Of a DNA stretch of 64,000 nucleotides, positions 41,730 to 49,878 are shown piece by piece. Both the position numbers and the translations under genes were made by a program. The notes below the pieces were generated by a model. That model was not told the origin of the DNA, ran no database searches, and was given only the letters and a program-made list of their open reading frames with translations. The stretch is from Aminobacter aganoensis (GTDB lineage: Bacteria > Pseudomonadota > Alphaproteobacteria > Rhizobiales > Rhizobiaceae), in assembly GCF_014206975.1 (NCBI RefSeq), contig NZ_JACHOU010000022.1, positions 1 through 64,000 of the forward strand, given 5' to 3'. Position 1 is the stretch's first letter. Every line of letters begins with the position of its first letter.

Positions 41730-42081
41730 CGTTTCTTTGTCAAAATTCGAGCTACGACAGTCATGGCCGAGATCAGCCACAAGCTGCCGAGCTTGTTGTT
41801 CCGTGATGCCTTCCATCAAGCGCCGAACCAGGAACGCTCCATGCTGAGCGGTTCCCGAGGTTCGTTCATTTCGCGTACCTTTTTCTCACGGATCTGACGG
41901 AAAGGCCCACCGCCCCCGGTTGGACGCGGAAGCGATAGGCCCGCTGCTGGAGCGAAACGTCCTGAGGGGTGCCGAATCGCTCCGGTATCGAAATACACAA
42001 CCGCCTGTATAGTTCCCAATTGCAAGAAGCCCCGCACCTTTCGGCGGCGGGGCAGTTGGTCATACCACTCAAGGTGCAAGC
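41730..42081. other. Gap, no supported gene
   Basis: About 350 bp. Two overlapping minus-strand frames (within 41816-42088) both run through a terminator-like hairpin and are treated as chance. No other signal was seen. Confidence 0.45.
42029..42053 (-). terminator. Probable terminator, minus strand
   Basis: GCCCCGC at 42029-42035 pairs with GCGGGGC at 42047-42053. Read on the minus strand it is followed by TTCTTG. It lies just after the end of the prophage-like remnants on that strand and probably marks their transcript end. The T-tract is weak. Confidence 0.5.
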
Positions 42082-42446
42082 TTAGCATACAGCCAGCGTC
42101 GGGAAAATGGTCAGGGCGGCGGCCGGCCTGTCATTAGTACCACATAGCGACGCTTGACGACGCCAGTTGAGCACGATGCCGCCGATGAACCACAGTGCCT
42201 TGCCGAGCTTCCCCGCGCCGGCCACCTGCTGGTGCACGCCGAGATAGTCCTTCACGCCCGACTCGATGGCATCCGGCCTTCGTTCAGTCCCTTCACCTCA
42301 TTGCGCAGCGTGTGGATTTCGAGGGTCAAGGCCTGCAATTCATGCATTCTAAGGCGGCTTTCAGAGGCGTCCTTGTGGCTTTCGGTCAGCGCCGCGACCA
42401 CGCCGATGAGCTTGCCAATTTCGAATTCACTGTTGCTCGACGTCAT
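42082..42446 (-). pseudogene. Phage-associated DUF1515-like gene, 1-base frameshift
   Basis: ATG 42446 reads MTSSNSEFEIGKLIGVVAAL and a helical ESRLRMHELQALTLEIHTLR stretch, then stops at 42252 after SSRA. In the other frame the protein continues IESGVKDYLGVHQQVAGAGK, LGKALWFIGGIVLNWRRQ, a short membrane anchor, and ends at 42082. The 365-nt span is one base short of whole codons. A coiled-coil plus membrane-anchor layout resembles the small DUF1515 family of rhizobial phages and elements; this name is tentative. Confidence 0.5.
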
Positions 42447-42945
42447 TTGCACTGCCCTTCGAGGGCGTCGACAGGGCGCCGTGGCGGCGTGCACATTCGC
42501 CCAGCGCTGGGTCCTTACCCCATAGGCGGGTTACTTCCGACAAGGTCAGATTGCGAGACGGAACGTCCTGCACACCCTGACAGGGCAGTCGGAGCGATGT
42601 CGGTATTCTCGCCATCGGCAAGGGCTCAGCGACCAACCGGGTGATGGCGTCAGACAGTCGCGAGCTTCGGATTGTGGGATGCCGGCGAGCGAATGGACGG
42701 CCAAGACAATATCGTCGATCGGATCGTGGATCAGTTCCGGCGCATCTAGGGCTACGTTCGCATCTGTGCCTGGGGAAGCGCATCACCCAGCCGTGGGAAG
42801 CGTTGCGGCCAGACAGCCTTGTTGCGCTCGGCATACGAATAGGTCAGGTTCTCGACCCAAATTTAGCTGGGACTGGGTCTACCTCGCCGCGAACATCATC
42901 CCTTTGATGTTGATCTGGCCGCGTGAATTGGCCGGTCGCATGATC
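42447..42945. other. Gap in prophage-like patch
   Basis: About 500 bp. The frames present have no ribosome sites and no recognisable product. It may be degraded phage sequence between the DUF1515-like gene and the tail-fibre remnants. Confidence 0.4.
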
Positions 42946-43083
42946 CTAGATGTCGCCTGCCCCGGCAGTATCGGTGGCCACCAGCACCTTGCCTTCGAAG
43001 GCAAAACCATCCCTGGCCAGGATCACATTTTCGACGACCAGCGTGCCGGCGTCGATCACGGCGAAGTTCTTGGGATCGCTCAT
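42946..43083 (-). CDS. Small phage-tail-associated protein
   Basis: 46 codons from ATG 43083. The sequence MSDPKNFAVIDAGTLVVENV then DGFAFEGKVLVATDTAGAGD resembles the short proteins encoded just after tail-fibre genes in rhizobial phages, which begin with an F/Y-A-V-I block. Its start is 2 bp after the stop of a glycine-rich tail-fibre-like fragment, the usual gene order. It may be truncated at the C-terminus. Confidence 0.5.
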   Translation of the reverse strand: MSDPKNFAVIDAGTLVVENVILARDGFAFEGKVLVATDTAGAGDI

Positions 43084-43085
43084 GT

Positions 43086-43247
43086 TCAGCCCACCACTCG
43101 GATGATTATTTTGCCTGCGCCGCCTGATGCGTTTCTGCCATCGCCACAACCCGGAACACTACCCGCAACGTTAATTGCGCCGCCGTTGGCGCCGAACTGT
43201 GACGTACCGACTGCGCCGCTACCGCCAGTTCCCAACCCGCCGCCGCC
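43086..43247 (-). pseudogene. Glycine-rich tail-fibre C-terminal fragment
   Basis: A 53-codon open stretch after a TAA, with no start codon, reading as glycine-rich TGGSGAVGTSQFGANGGA and ending GGAGKIIIRVVG. This is the typical C-terminus of phage tail-fibre or collar proteins of this kind. The N-terminal part is absent. It is a remnant of a prophage on the minus strand, with a small companion gene 2 bp downstream. Confidence 0.5.
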
Positions 43248-43362
43248 TTAGAGGGCATCACCGCCTCTGGTACCGCCTGCTCTCACTCTCCTTGCCATCA
43301 CCTCACGGGCCTAAGCCTCGTCCCGTCCGCCGGCCTGTCCCTGACGTAGCCACTCGCAGCGG

Positions 43363-43533
43363 CTAGTTCTCTATCGTTCCTTGCTGAACCGCTCTCTGAT
43401 CGATCGTTTCGCCGTAGAACTCCATCGCTCCCCAAGCGAGGGCTGCCAGGATAAGCGCTCCCAGGAGAACCAGTAGCACTTGATAGCCACGATGCCCCTG
43501 GCGGGCTCTCCAACTCGGAATGGTCTTGGCCAT
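43363..43533 (-). CDS. Small single-pass membrane protein
   Basis: 56 residues from ATG 43533, with GGAG at 7 bp. After the N-terminal SWRARQGHRGYQ comes one membrane segment (VLLVLLGALILAALAWG), then a short acidic periplasmic tail. Proteins of this form are common in Rhizobiales; the role is unknown. Confidence 0.65.
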   Translation of the reverse strand: MAKTIPSWRARQGHRGYQVLLVLLGALILAALAWGAMEFYGETIDQRAVQQGTIEN

Positions 43534-43769
43534 AACTTTTCTCCATGCAGCTTGGGCGTCAGACAATCGACTGCAGTCCGAACCCATGCGATTGGAGATG
43601 GTTCCCCCATTGAATCACCCCGCCTGCTTGACGGGTGTCCTATGATCCGAAAGTTCAGGGAGGGGTCGGGGCACGCCAAATAGCGTCTGCGATCACATAT
43701 ACTCCGCTAGGTTGGAACGGATCCGTGGTTGATCTGTTACGGCCATCTAACCCAGCGAGGAAACCAGTA

Positions 43770-44068
43770 ATGGACCACAGCAATCATGTCCGCCTAACCG
43801 AAGCAGAACTCACCGCTGACATTCTCACGGACGCAACGATTTACGGGCCCGACGACGAGGATATCGGATCGGTCTCGCATGTGCAGGTTCCGGCAACACT
43901 GCCCAAATCATAATTGATGTCGGGGGCTTCCTCGGCATCGGCGCCAAACCAGTTGCAGTACCATGCGGCCAGTTGGACTTCATGCGCGACGAGGACGGCG
44001 AGGTTCACGCAGTCACGACCTGGACCAAAGATCAGCTGAAAGACGTGCCTGAGCACGTCGACGACTAG
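43770..44068 (+). pseudogene. PRC-barrel domain protein, 1-base frameshift
   Basis: ATG 43770 opens MDHSNHVRLTEAELTADILT and IYGPDDEDIGSVSHV, a PRC-barrel start. The frame shifts by one base near 43885 and continues as GSGNTAQIIIDVGGFLGIGA, KPVAVPCGQLDFMRDEDG and a C-terminus ending at 44068. The span of 299 nt is one short of whole codons. The repaired product would be about 99 residues. PRC-barrel proteins of this size are soluble stress or photosynthesis-related proteins in rhizobia. It may be broken, or the read may have lost a base. Confidence 0.8.
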
Positions 44069-44355
44069 CCAACATTCCAAGGGTTGCGCGGCTGGCGATG
44101 GTTGACGACGGTCGCCTAAGTGCCCCTTCCTATCGCCCGACAACGCTCGCATAGTGGCTGCTTAGCGAATTGAGCCTTGCGGGCTGCCTGCCAAGCCTTC
44201 AAGTTATACCAGCGGCGATACTCCGGAGCCTCAGACTACGACTACACGGCATTGTGGTTTCTCGCCGGTTTGAGCGCTCGGCGGCATAGTCTGGCGCGCT
44301 AAACTTTGGGACCCTCGGGCCCAGAGAGATTGAGGTGGAGTAACAGGGCCCGGAG

Positions 44356-44547
44356 ATGAGCGAAACGAAGCCGATCGTCGGATATGCTGTTTACCCACCG
44401 GCGTTGCCTGGTCTGCCGTATCTTGCCGTAACCCTTCTGCCGGACGGCAAGGTTGAAGCTCGTCAATTCGAAAGTGCCGAAGCGGCCAATCTCTACATCG
44501 TCAAACTATCAAAGGGCAGTCTCATCCCCCAGTCACGAAAACATTGA
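44356..44547 (+). CDS. Small hypothetical protein
   Basis: 63 residues, soluble, starting MSETKPIVGYAVYPPALPGL. A GGAG lies just before the ATG and GAGGTGGAG 16-24 bp upstream. No domain is recognised. The frame has the codon pattern of neighbouring genes, which favours its being real. Confidence 0.55.
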   Translation: MSETKPIVGYAVYPPALPGLPYLAVTLLPDGKVEARQFESAEAANLYIVKLSKGSLIPQSRKH

Positions 44548-44637
44548 GACTTTCCGGGCGCTGCTGAGCGTCACCTGTTCAACTATCAGGACGGCGATGT
44601 CTGACCAGAAACACCGCTATATACGGTCTACTTCAAG

Positions 44638-44712
44638 ATGAGACTCGGCCTACTTGCGCTAACCGGCTGCTCTACCCTGCTGAACTCGATGCCGGGCTAC
44701 CCTCCCGGCTGA
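44638..44712 (+). pseudogene. Tiny lipoprotein, possibly cut by an in-frame stop
   Basis: 24 codons: MRLGLLALTGCSTLLNSMPG plus YPPG, with a lipobox LTGC. An in-frame TGA follows and the same frame continues for about 40 codons (PLVPDTNPAGCDEPG and on) to 44805 or so. A TGG-to-TGA change could have shortened a small lipoprotein. No ribosome site was found, so the call is weak. Confidence 0.3.
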
Positions 44713-44815
44713 CCGCTGGTGCCGGACACCAACCCGGCTGGTTGCGATGAGCCAGGCTTGGTCAAACCGGAACATCTTCTCCAGCTATGGGTTCTATGTC
44801 CATAAGGAGATTCCG

Positions 44816-45121
44816 ATGGCTACCAACATGAGTCCCGAAGGGAGGCCTGCGACCCCGACGCGACCAGACTTAGAGACACAAGGCATAAAGAACGGACGTG
44901 CAGATCAAATCGGTCAGCCGATCAACCCAGGCCTGACACCGCTGGCTGCCGAGGACCAAATGGTGCCTCCACCGCGCCCGACCAGCTATAACCCCACAAA
45001 CGTCATTTCGCGCGCAGAAGAACAGCGCGGTACTAGAAGAATATGGATGTGGGTCGTCGCGGTTATCGCTGCGATTTTTGTTGCCTTGCTAGCAGTGTCG
45101 TTCTTCGCGACGACCACGTGA
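44816..45121 (+). CDS. Small membrane protein with long polar N-terminus
   Basis: 101 residues from ATG 44816, preceded by AAGGAG. About 70 Pro/Thr-rich polar residues are followed by one membrane segment near the C-terminus (WMWVVAVIAAIFVALLAV). The topology suggests a tail-anchored protein. It heads a row of three tiny genes on the plus strand. Confidence 0.7.
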   Translation: MATNMSPEGRPATPTRPDLETQGIKNGRADQIGQPINPGLTPLAAEDQMVPPPRPTSYNPTNVISRAEEQRGTRRIWMWVVAVIAAIFVALLAVSFFATTT

Positions 45122-45170
45122 AAACTGGTTTGCGCGTTGTTCTGCAGGTTTCGGCTAACGGAGCGAAACC

Positions 45171-45404
45171 ATGACTGGGATCATGTGGCTTGGTGCGTTG
45201 CTGGTTGTTTCCGGCGTGATGATGCTGGCTTTGACGGCTATTAATCGTGGTCGGCTCAGCGAAAGCCATACTGACCCAATCGCAGGCCGGACTCTTGAGC
45301 CCTCACATCGAGGTCTAAGGTTTCTTGAATGGCGTCAATACTGGCTCGGTATTTTATTGGTCTTGCTTGGCGCGTTCACCCTTTTCGCGTGGGCACTTGC
45401 CTGA
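45171..45404 (+). CDS. Small two-pass membrane protein
   Basis: 77 residues from ATG 45171, with GGAG upstream. Membrane segments lie at about 4-24 (MWLGALLVVSGVMMLALT) and 57-76 (YWLGILLVLLGAFTLFAW), with a polar loop between. No family is recognised. Confidence 0.65.
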   Translation: MTGIMWLGALLVVSGVMMLALTAINRGRLSESHTDPIAGRTLEPSHRGLRFLEWRQYWLGILLVLLGAFTLFAWALA

Positions 45405-45428
45405 ACTCCGCACTGACTGGAAATTCCT

Positions 45429-45632
45429 ATGTTCATCAACCTGACGCTATACGAAGAGGCCGCAACGGCCATCTTCATCAACGTAATACACATCATCAGT
45501 TTTACGCGGAAAGCCGGCGTGAATTTCACCGAGGTGCACTGCAGCAGCATGGGCGGCGAAAGTACGACCATCTACCTCGTTACCGAAACGGTCGAAGAGA
45601 TCGTCGAACTTGTACAGGTAGAGGACGCCTGA
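45429..45632 (+). CDS. Small hypothetical protein
   Basis: 67 residues starting MFINLTLYEEAATAIFINVI. It looks like a compact alpha/beta protein with acidic C-terminus; no domain is recognised. It begins 24 bp after the previous small membrane gene, so it may belong to the same transcript. Confidence 0.5.
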   Translation: MFINLTLYEEAATAIFINVIHIISFTRKAGVNFTEVHCSSMGGESTTIYLVTETVEEIVELVQVEDA

Positions 45633-46459
45633 CGCCCTGTTGGCTTGATCCTCTGGCCCTCTATCGGGTCAAGGAGATCAGGCCTGTTTGCTGGTTTTGC
45701 GTCCGCGACATCCAGTTCGTGACTGTCACTATCTTGCCGAAATCCCCTACCCTGATTGGCAGAAGTGGCGCCGCCCCAGTTAGGTGCCTGTAACGATTGG
45801 GTTTTTCTAAGGATCGCGGCGCGATGGCTTTGCGTTTGCTGGTCTATCCGCCGTTCTGCCGTCCTACGAACGCGGCCTGTTTTCTTGCAGAACTCGCGGA
45901 ACAGCCGACCAAGTAAGGCGTGGCAGGCATATCGCCCACTTGCCGAGGATCACACGCCGTTCAGCCCCTGCCACAACGGGCAGCAATGCGTCGCGGCGAC
46001 CGATGACCGCCTGTATGGCGGCGATCGCGATGCAGTCGCCGGGCATGAAGCCTGCCGAGGGGTATTTGGAGATACGGACTCCGGCGCGCTCGCACACCTG
46101 CGGGGCGAAGACCCGAACCCGGGCTGGGCAAATGCTATCGCACGCTCGCGGCGTGGCTAGCTGGAGTGCGAGAAGAAGAAATGCTGGTCGCATCGACACG
46201 CGAACAATGAAATTGCTAACGGATTCCGGTACAAAGCAGTGATCGGGTGCCGCTCAGGCGTAAATGAATTGCGGATTGCTTTGCAGCCTTCACCGCCAGA
46301 CAAGCATGCGATCACACGCCAAGACCCGATAAATGCCACCGCCAAGGCCCCACTCGAGATTCCCCGCTGCGGAAAGTCCGATAGCGATCATTGCGGCCGG
46401 AACCTACCGCAGCATCACTCGTTCTTTGCCCAGAGGCGGATTTCAAAAAGGAGCCACCC
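45633..46459. other. Long gap with one weak candidate gene
   Basis: About 830 bp. The only candidate is a minus-strand frame at 45864-46193 (110 codons, starting MRPAFLLLALQLATPRACDS), which has a possible signal peptide but no ribosome site. It is left out of the gene list for lack of support. The last 100 bp should carry the promoter of the DUF892 gene. Confidence 0.4.
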
Positions 46460-46960
46460 ATGCCTACCAAAGAAAAGGGTCTCGACGACCTGTTCTATGA
46501 CACCCTGCGGGACATCTATTACGCCGAACGCAAGATCCTGAAGGCGCTACCGAAGATGGCGCGGGGCGCCAGTTCCCAGGAACTGAAAGCCGCGTTCGAA
46601 AAACATCGGGATCAGACCGAGGGTCACGTCGAGCGCCTGCAGCAGGTGTTCGAACTTATCGGCAAGCGTGCCCAGGGCAAGACCTGCCCAGCGATCGACG
46701 GCATCATCGAGGAGGGCGAGGAAATCCTCGAAGAGTTCAAGGGAACCGCGGCAGGAGACGCTGGCCTCATCTCCGCCGCCCAGGCTGTCGAGCACTACGA
46801 GATCACAAGATACGGCACACTTCGTCGCTGGGCCGAAATCATGAAGATGCCCGACGCCGCCAAGCTTTTTGCTGCGACCTTGATGGAAGAGGAAACGACC
46901 GACAAGGACCTGACAAAGCTTGCTGACAGCAAGTCGAATCGTGAGGCTCTTGCGGCATGA
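46460..46960 (+). CDS. Ferritin-like DUF892 protein (YciE/YciF family)
   Basis: 166 residues from ATG 46460, preceded by AAGGAG. The protein begins KGLDDLFYDTLRDIYYAERK and has paired Glu/His motifs (HRDQTEGHVERLQQVF and EHYEITRYGTLRRW), which fit the four-helix bundle of DUF892 with its metal-binding residues. Family members are stress-induced and bind metal. A strong hairpin follows at 46968-46998. Confidence 0.9.
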   Translation: MPTKEKGLDDLFYDTLRDIYYAERKILKALPKMARGASSQELKAAFEKHRDQTEGHVERLQQVFELIGKRAQGKTCPAIDGIIEEGEEILEEFKGTAAGDAGLISAAQAVEHYEITRYGTLRRWAEIMKMPDAAKLFAATLMEEETTDKDLTKLADSKSNREALAA

Positions 46961-46967
46961 CAGCCAA

Positions 46968-46998
46968 CAGAGGCCGGTCGCACTGCGGCCGGCCTCTG
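46968..46998 (+). terminator. Hairpin after the DUF892 gene
   Basis: CAGAGGCCGG at 46968-46977 pairs with CCGGCCTCTG at 46989-46998. It lies 8 bp after the DUF892 stop. No T-run follows, so it may be a weak terminator or a transcript-stabilising end. Confidence 0.6.
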
Positions 46999-47159
46999 TC
47001 ATGCGTCGGCCTGGCGTTCGCCAGGATGGAGGAATGGAATATCGGCCTTTGTCCCCGGACCTGACAGGCAGCACGGAACACTACCGCGCAAAACGAGAGC
47101 ATAGGTCGCGATACCAAAGAAAGGGAGCCGGAGTACCCAGAGCAGCGAGGACGTTTTCG

Positions 47160-48176
47160 ATGAGCACTTGGTTTTGGGAAGGATATGCCTTGGTGAAAGA
47201 GAGCACTCTGGCATTCGTCGAAGACAACGCACTTAGTCACGGGGCTGCGATGGCCTTTTATGCCGCCACATCCTTGGCCCCGATCCTGTTGATTGTCGTC
47301 GCTATTGCTGGGATCGCGTTCGGCCACGAGGCAGCGGAGCTGGCATTGTCGGCACAGATTTCCGGGCTTATGGGATCGCAAAGCGCAGACCTTTTGCGGG
47401 AGGCGTTGCAAAGCGCTTCCGCCAGGACGAGCGGCATGCTTGCCACGGTAACCGGATTGGTCGCATTGTTCCTGACCGCCTCCGGTGTCTTTGGCGAGAT
47501 GCAGTCGGCGCTGAATTCCATCTGGAAAGTCGAACCGCACGGAACTTCAGTCTCGCGTCTGGTCAGAGCCCGAGCTGCCAGCCTGGGTCTTGTAGCGGCA
47601 CTTGGATTTCTTCTGCTTGTCTCTCTAGCTGTGAGCGCCGCCATCTCATCGATGAGCGACATGATAAACGCTCGCTTGCCGTTGGGGACCGTCGTTCTTG
47701 CGACAATCAATACGACCATTTCCTTTGTCCTGATCGCTGCCATGTTTGCTGCGATCTACAAGATCCTGCCGGACCGCAGACTGGAATGGAGGGACGTCAT
47801 TGTTGGCTCCATGGTCACGGCCGCGCTGTTTACTTTAGGCAAATCACTTATCGGCTGGTACATAGGCATAAGCGAGATTGCTTCTTCCTACGGCGCCGCC
47901 GGCGGGCTGCTGGTCATCCTGCTTTGGGTCTACTACTCCTCCCAGATATTCCTTTTCGGAGCCGAGTTGACGCGCGCCTATTCTGCCCGTCACGGTAGCT
48001 GGGCACGGCCCCCTTCACCCCTCACGGTTCCGCCTCAGCACATGGCAATTGGAACTGCACCCACAAGAAAAGCTGCCGGCGACCTTGGTCGGATGACATT
48101 GCTGGCGGCAGCCTGGACGCTCGGTGCCCTCGCTGCGCGGATGTGGCGTTCAAAACGTCAATCTGGCCGCCCCTGA
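47160..48176 (+). CDS. YihY/BrkB-family inner-membrane protein
   Basis: About 338 residues from ATG 47160 (MSTWFWEGYALVKESTLAFV); an upstream in-frame ATG at 47034 adds 42 polar residues but its GGAGG is too close. The family motif DNALSHGAAMAFYAATSLAP is near residue 22, with six membrane segments in the rest and SEIASSYGAAGGLLVILLWV near the end. BrkB/YihY proteins are inner-membrane proteins of uncertain function linked to stress and envelope. It follows DUF892 on the same strand and ends 21 bp before traB from the other strand. Confidence 0.85.
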   Translation: MSTWFWEGYALVKESTLAFVEDNALSHGAAMAFYAATSLAPILLIVVAIAGIAFGHEAAELALSAQISGLMGSQSADLLREALQSASARTSGMLATVTGLVALFLTASGVFGEMQSALNSIWKVEPHGTSVSRLVRARAASLGLVAALGFLLLVSLAVSAAISSMSDMINARLPLGTVVLATINTTISFVLIAAMFAAIYKILPDRRLEWRDVIVGSMVTAALFTLGKSLIGWYIGISEIASSYGAAGGLLVILLWVYYSSQIFLFGAELTRAYSARHGSWARPPSPLTVPPQHMAIGTAPTRKAAGDLGRMTLLAAAWTLGALAARMWRSKRQSGRP

Positions 48177-48197
48177 GATTACCTGGTTTTGTGGGCA

Positions 48198-49346
48198 CTA
48201 CCTGTTGAACGCCATGACAACCGGTTTCGAAAAGAGCTTCGCCCAGGCAATGGTGCTGGCTTTCTGGATAGGGACGATCGAAGTGCGGTCCGCCCACCAG
48301 ACATTTGCCATAGCGACAACGATGTCAGGTGAACCCAGCATGGATTGCACTATCGGCCAGACCAGCAGTTGCTCATAGCAGAGCAATGGCGCCACCAGCA
48401 TTCCGTCAACTTCGACGATGGGGTTAGCGAGGAAGTGAGCACGCGCACCGCCTCCATCTGACCACACCCGCCAGGGCTGCCACATCGAAAGCGGCACCGG
48501 CATTCTCTGCCGGTAGAGGGTTGCCGGGTTGCCGGAGGTGACCATGATGGCGTTGTCGTAACCTGGGCCGTCGGGAATGGTGGCCCCAGCCATTACCTTG
48601 ACGCCGATCCTCTTTGTTTCGTTGTGCCAGAGCCTCGCGACGGTTGGCGTCCATTGGCCAATGGCGTTCTCCGGAAGCAGGACGATCCTGGCGCCCTTCG
48701 CCGCGGCTGCACCAGCCTTTTCGATCAGTTCACGGTGGTGTTCCAAGCCGATATCGCGGCCAAGCCGTTGCCCGTATTCGAGATCCAGCCCTGCCCAACC
48801 ACTCGGGGTCGTCGGATTCTTCCATTCTGCCACCGACAAGAGCCAAAGGCTGCCCAGTATAAGGGCCGCAGGCAGCCAGCGACGCGTGGTCATTGCGGCA
48901 AGCGCAAGGACGGCCGCTCCCAGTCCCCACCATCCTCCACCGGGAAACAATACTCCCGCAGCAGTGACGGGATGCGCCCAACCGACAATACCCAAGGGAG
49001 GGAGAGCCATGAGAAGGCTGGCGAAGAGATACCGTCGGGTTTGCTGCCGTCGGCCAGGCTGAGTCCAGAGAATGGAATGCGTGGCAACGAAAACGAGCGA
49101 GGCTGCGCCCCACAACAGAACACCATACCAAGGCACGGTGGCGTAGTAGGTGGAGACGCCCTCGGGCAGACCTCGGGACGCTGCCAGAAAATAGCTTGCA
49201 GATACGAGCGCGGCGATGGGCCGCGATGGCGAACGCGCCCAAAGTAGGGGAAACATCATGGCAGCGGGAAGCGTTCTGACATCGCCGCTCCAGCCGACAA
49301 GGCCGATGGTGGCTGCACCGAAGACGAGCAGTGGAGCAGGCCACAT
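48198..49346 (-). CDS. traB: Conjugal transfer protein TraB
   Basis: 382 residues. The N-terminal 180 contain membrane segments. The C-terminal half is a nitrilase/Lnt-type amidase domain with ARIVLLPENAIG (catalytic Glu) and VAPLLCYEQLLVWP (catalytic Cys). This is the TraB of Ti- and rhizobial-type conjugation systems, which affects transfer efficiency in the donor envelope. It is the last gene of the traA-traF-traB unit, separated from traF by 1 bp. No traH follows; the next gene is yihY on the other strand. Confidence 0.9.
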   Translation of the reverse strand: MWPAPLLVFGAATIGLVGWSGDVRTLPAAMMFPLLWARSPSRPIAALVSASYFLAASRGLPEGVSTYYATVPWYGVLLWGAASLVFVATHSILWTQPGRRQQTRRYLFASLLMALPPLGIVGWAHPVTAAGVLFPGGGWWGLGAAVLALAAMTTRRWLPAALILGSLWLLSVAEWKNPTTPSGWAGLDLEYGQRLGRDIGLEHHRELIEKAGAAAAKGARIVLLPENAIGQWTPTVARLWHNETKRIGVKVMAGATIPDGPGYDNAIMVTSGNPATLYRQRMPVPLSMWQPWRVWSDGGGARAHFLANPIVEVDGMLVAPLLCYEQLLVWPIVQSMLGSPDIVVAMANVWWADRTSIVPIQKASTIAWAKLFSKPVVMAFNR

Positions 49347-49347
49347 G

Positions 49348-49878
49348 CTAACGAGGCAAGGTTAGAACGGGACGCGCAAAGCCCAACAGTCCTTCTGCTG
49401 GAATTGGCCCGAAATATCGGGAATCATACGAGCCTTCGAAAGACGACTGGAGAAACAGGGTTCCGAAGGGCACGCGGCCGCCAGACCAGGGCTGCATTGG
49501 CCTGCCCTGACCGTCAAACCGTCTGATCGCGGAAGAGGCAAGCCGAGTGCCGTCAATGATGACCTCCCTGTCGATTTCGACCGCCTGGCCGGGCAGCGCT
49601 GCAACCGGCTTGATTAGGGGGGCAAAGCCACCCGGACATAGCCCGCGCTGAAGGTAGCCACGTGAAAGAGCCTGGCCGGACAGGCCACCTGGCTGCGGAC
49701 AGGCAAACACGATGTCTCCGACCCTTACCGGCCTTCGGATCGTCTCGATGCGCCAGAGGCCGAGTGGAACACTCGGCGTCATGTTAAGACGGTAGCCTCC
49801 CATCAACCCCGCTGCCACAATTGTGAAATTCCCCGCCGCGGCCATTGCGAGCACCGCGACTGCCCGAGCGCCCCTCAT
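49348..49878 (-). CDS. traF: Conjugal transfer peptidase TraF
   Basis: About 176 residues from ATG 49878, overlapping the traA stop by 4 bp (ATGA). An N-terminal membrane segment is followed by the S26-type signal-peptidase core: the serine box in [10 protein letters not shown] and the lysine in [10 protein letters not shown]. TraF proteins cyclise or process the conjugative pilin TrbC. Pilin genes (trb) are not in the window, so its partner lies elsewhere. Gene order traA-traF-traB is that of the Ti plasmid. Confidence 0.9.
   Translation of the reverse strand: MRGARAVAVLAMAAAGNFTIVAAGLMGGYRLNMTPSVPLGLWRIETIRRPVRVGDIVFACPQPGGLSGQALSRGYLQRGLCPGGFAPLIKPVAALPGQAVEIDREVIIDGTRLASSAIRRFDGQGRPMQPWSGGRVPFGTLFLQSSFEGSYDSRYFGPIPAEGLLGFARPVLTLPR

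Noticed and set aside
41816-42088. Two overlapping minus-strand frames of 68 and 90 codons
   Set aside because: Both cross a terminator-like hairpin (42029-42053), lack ribosome sites and match nothing.
45864-46193. Minus-strand frame with a possible signal peptide
   Set aside because: No ribosome site and no domain; not supported enough to list as a gene.
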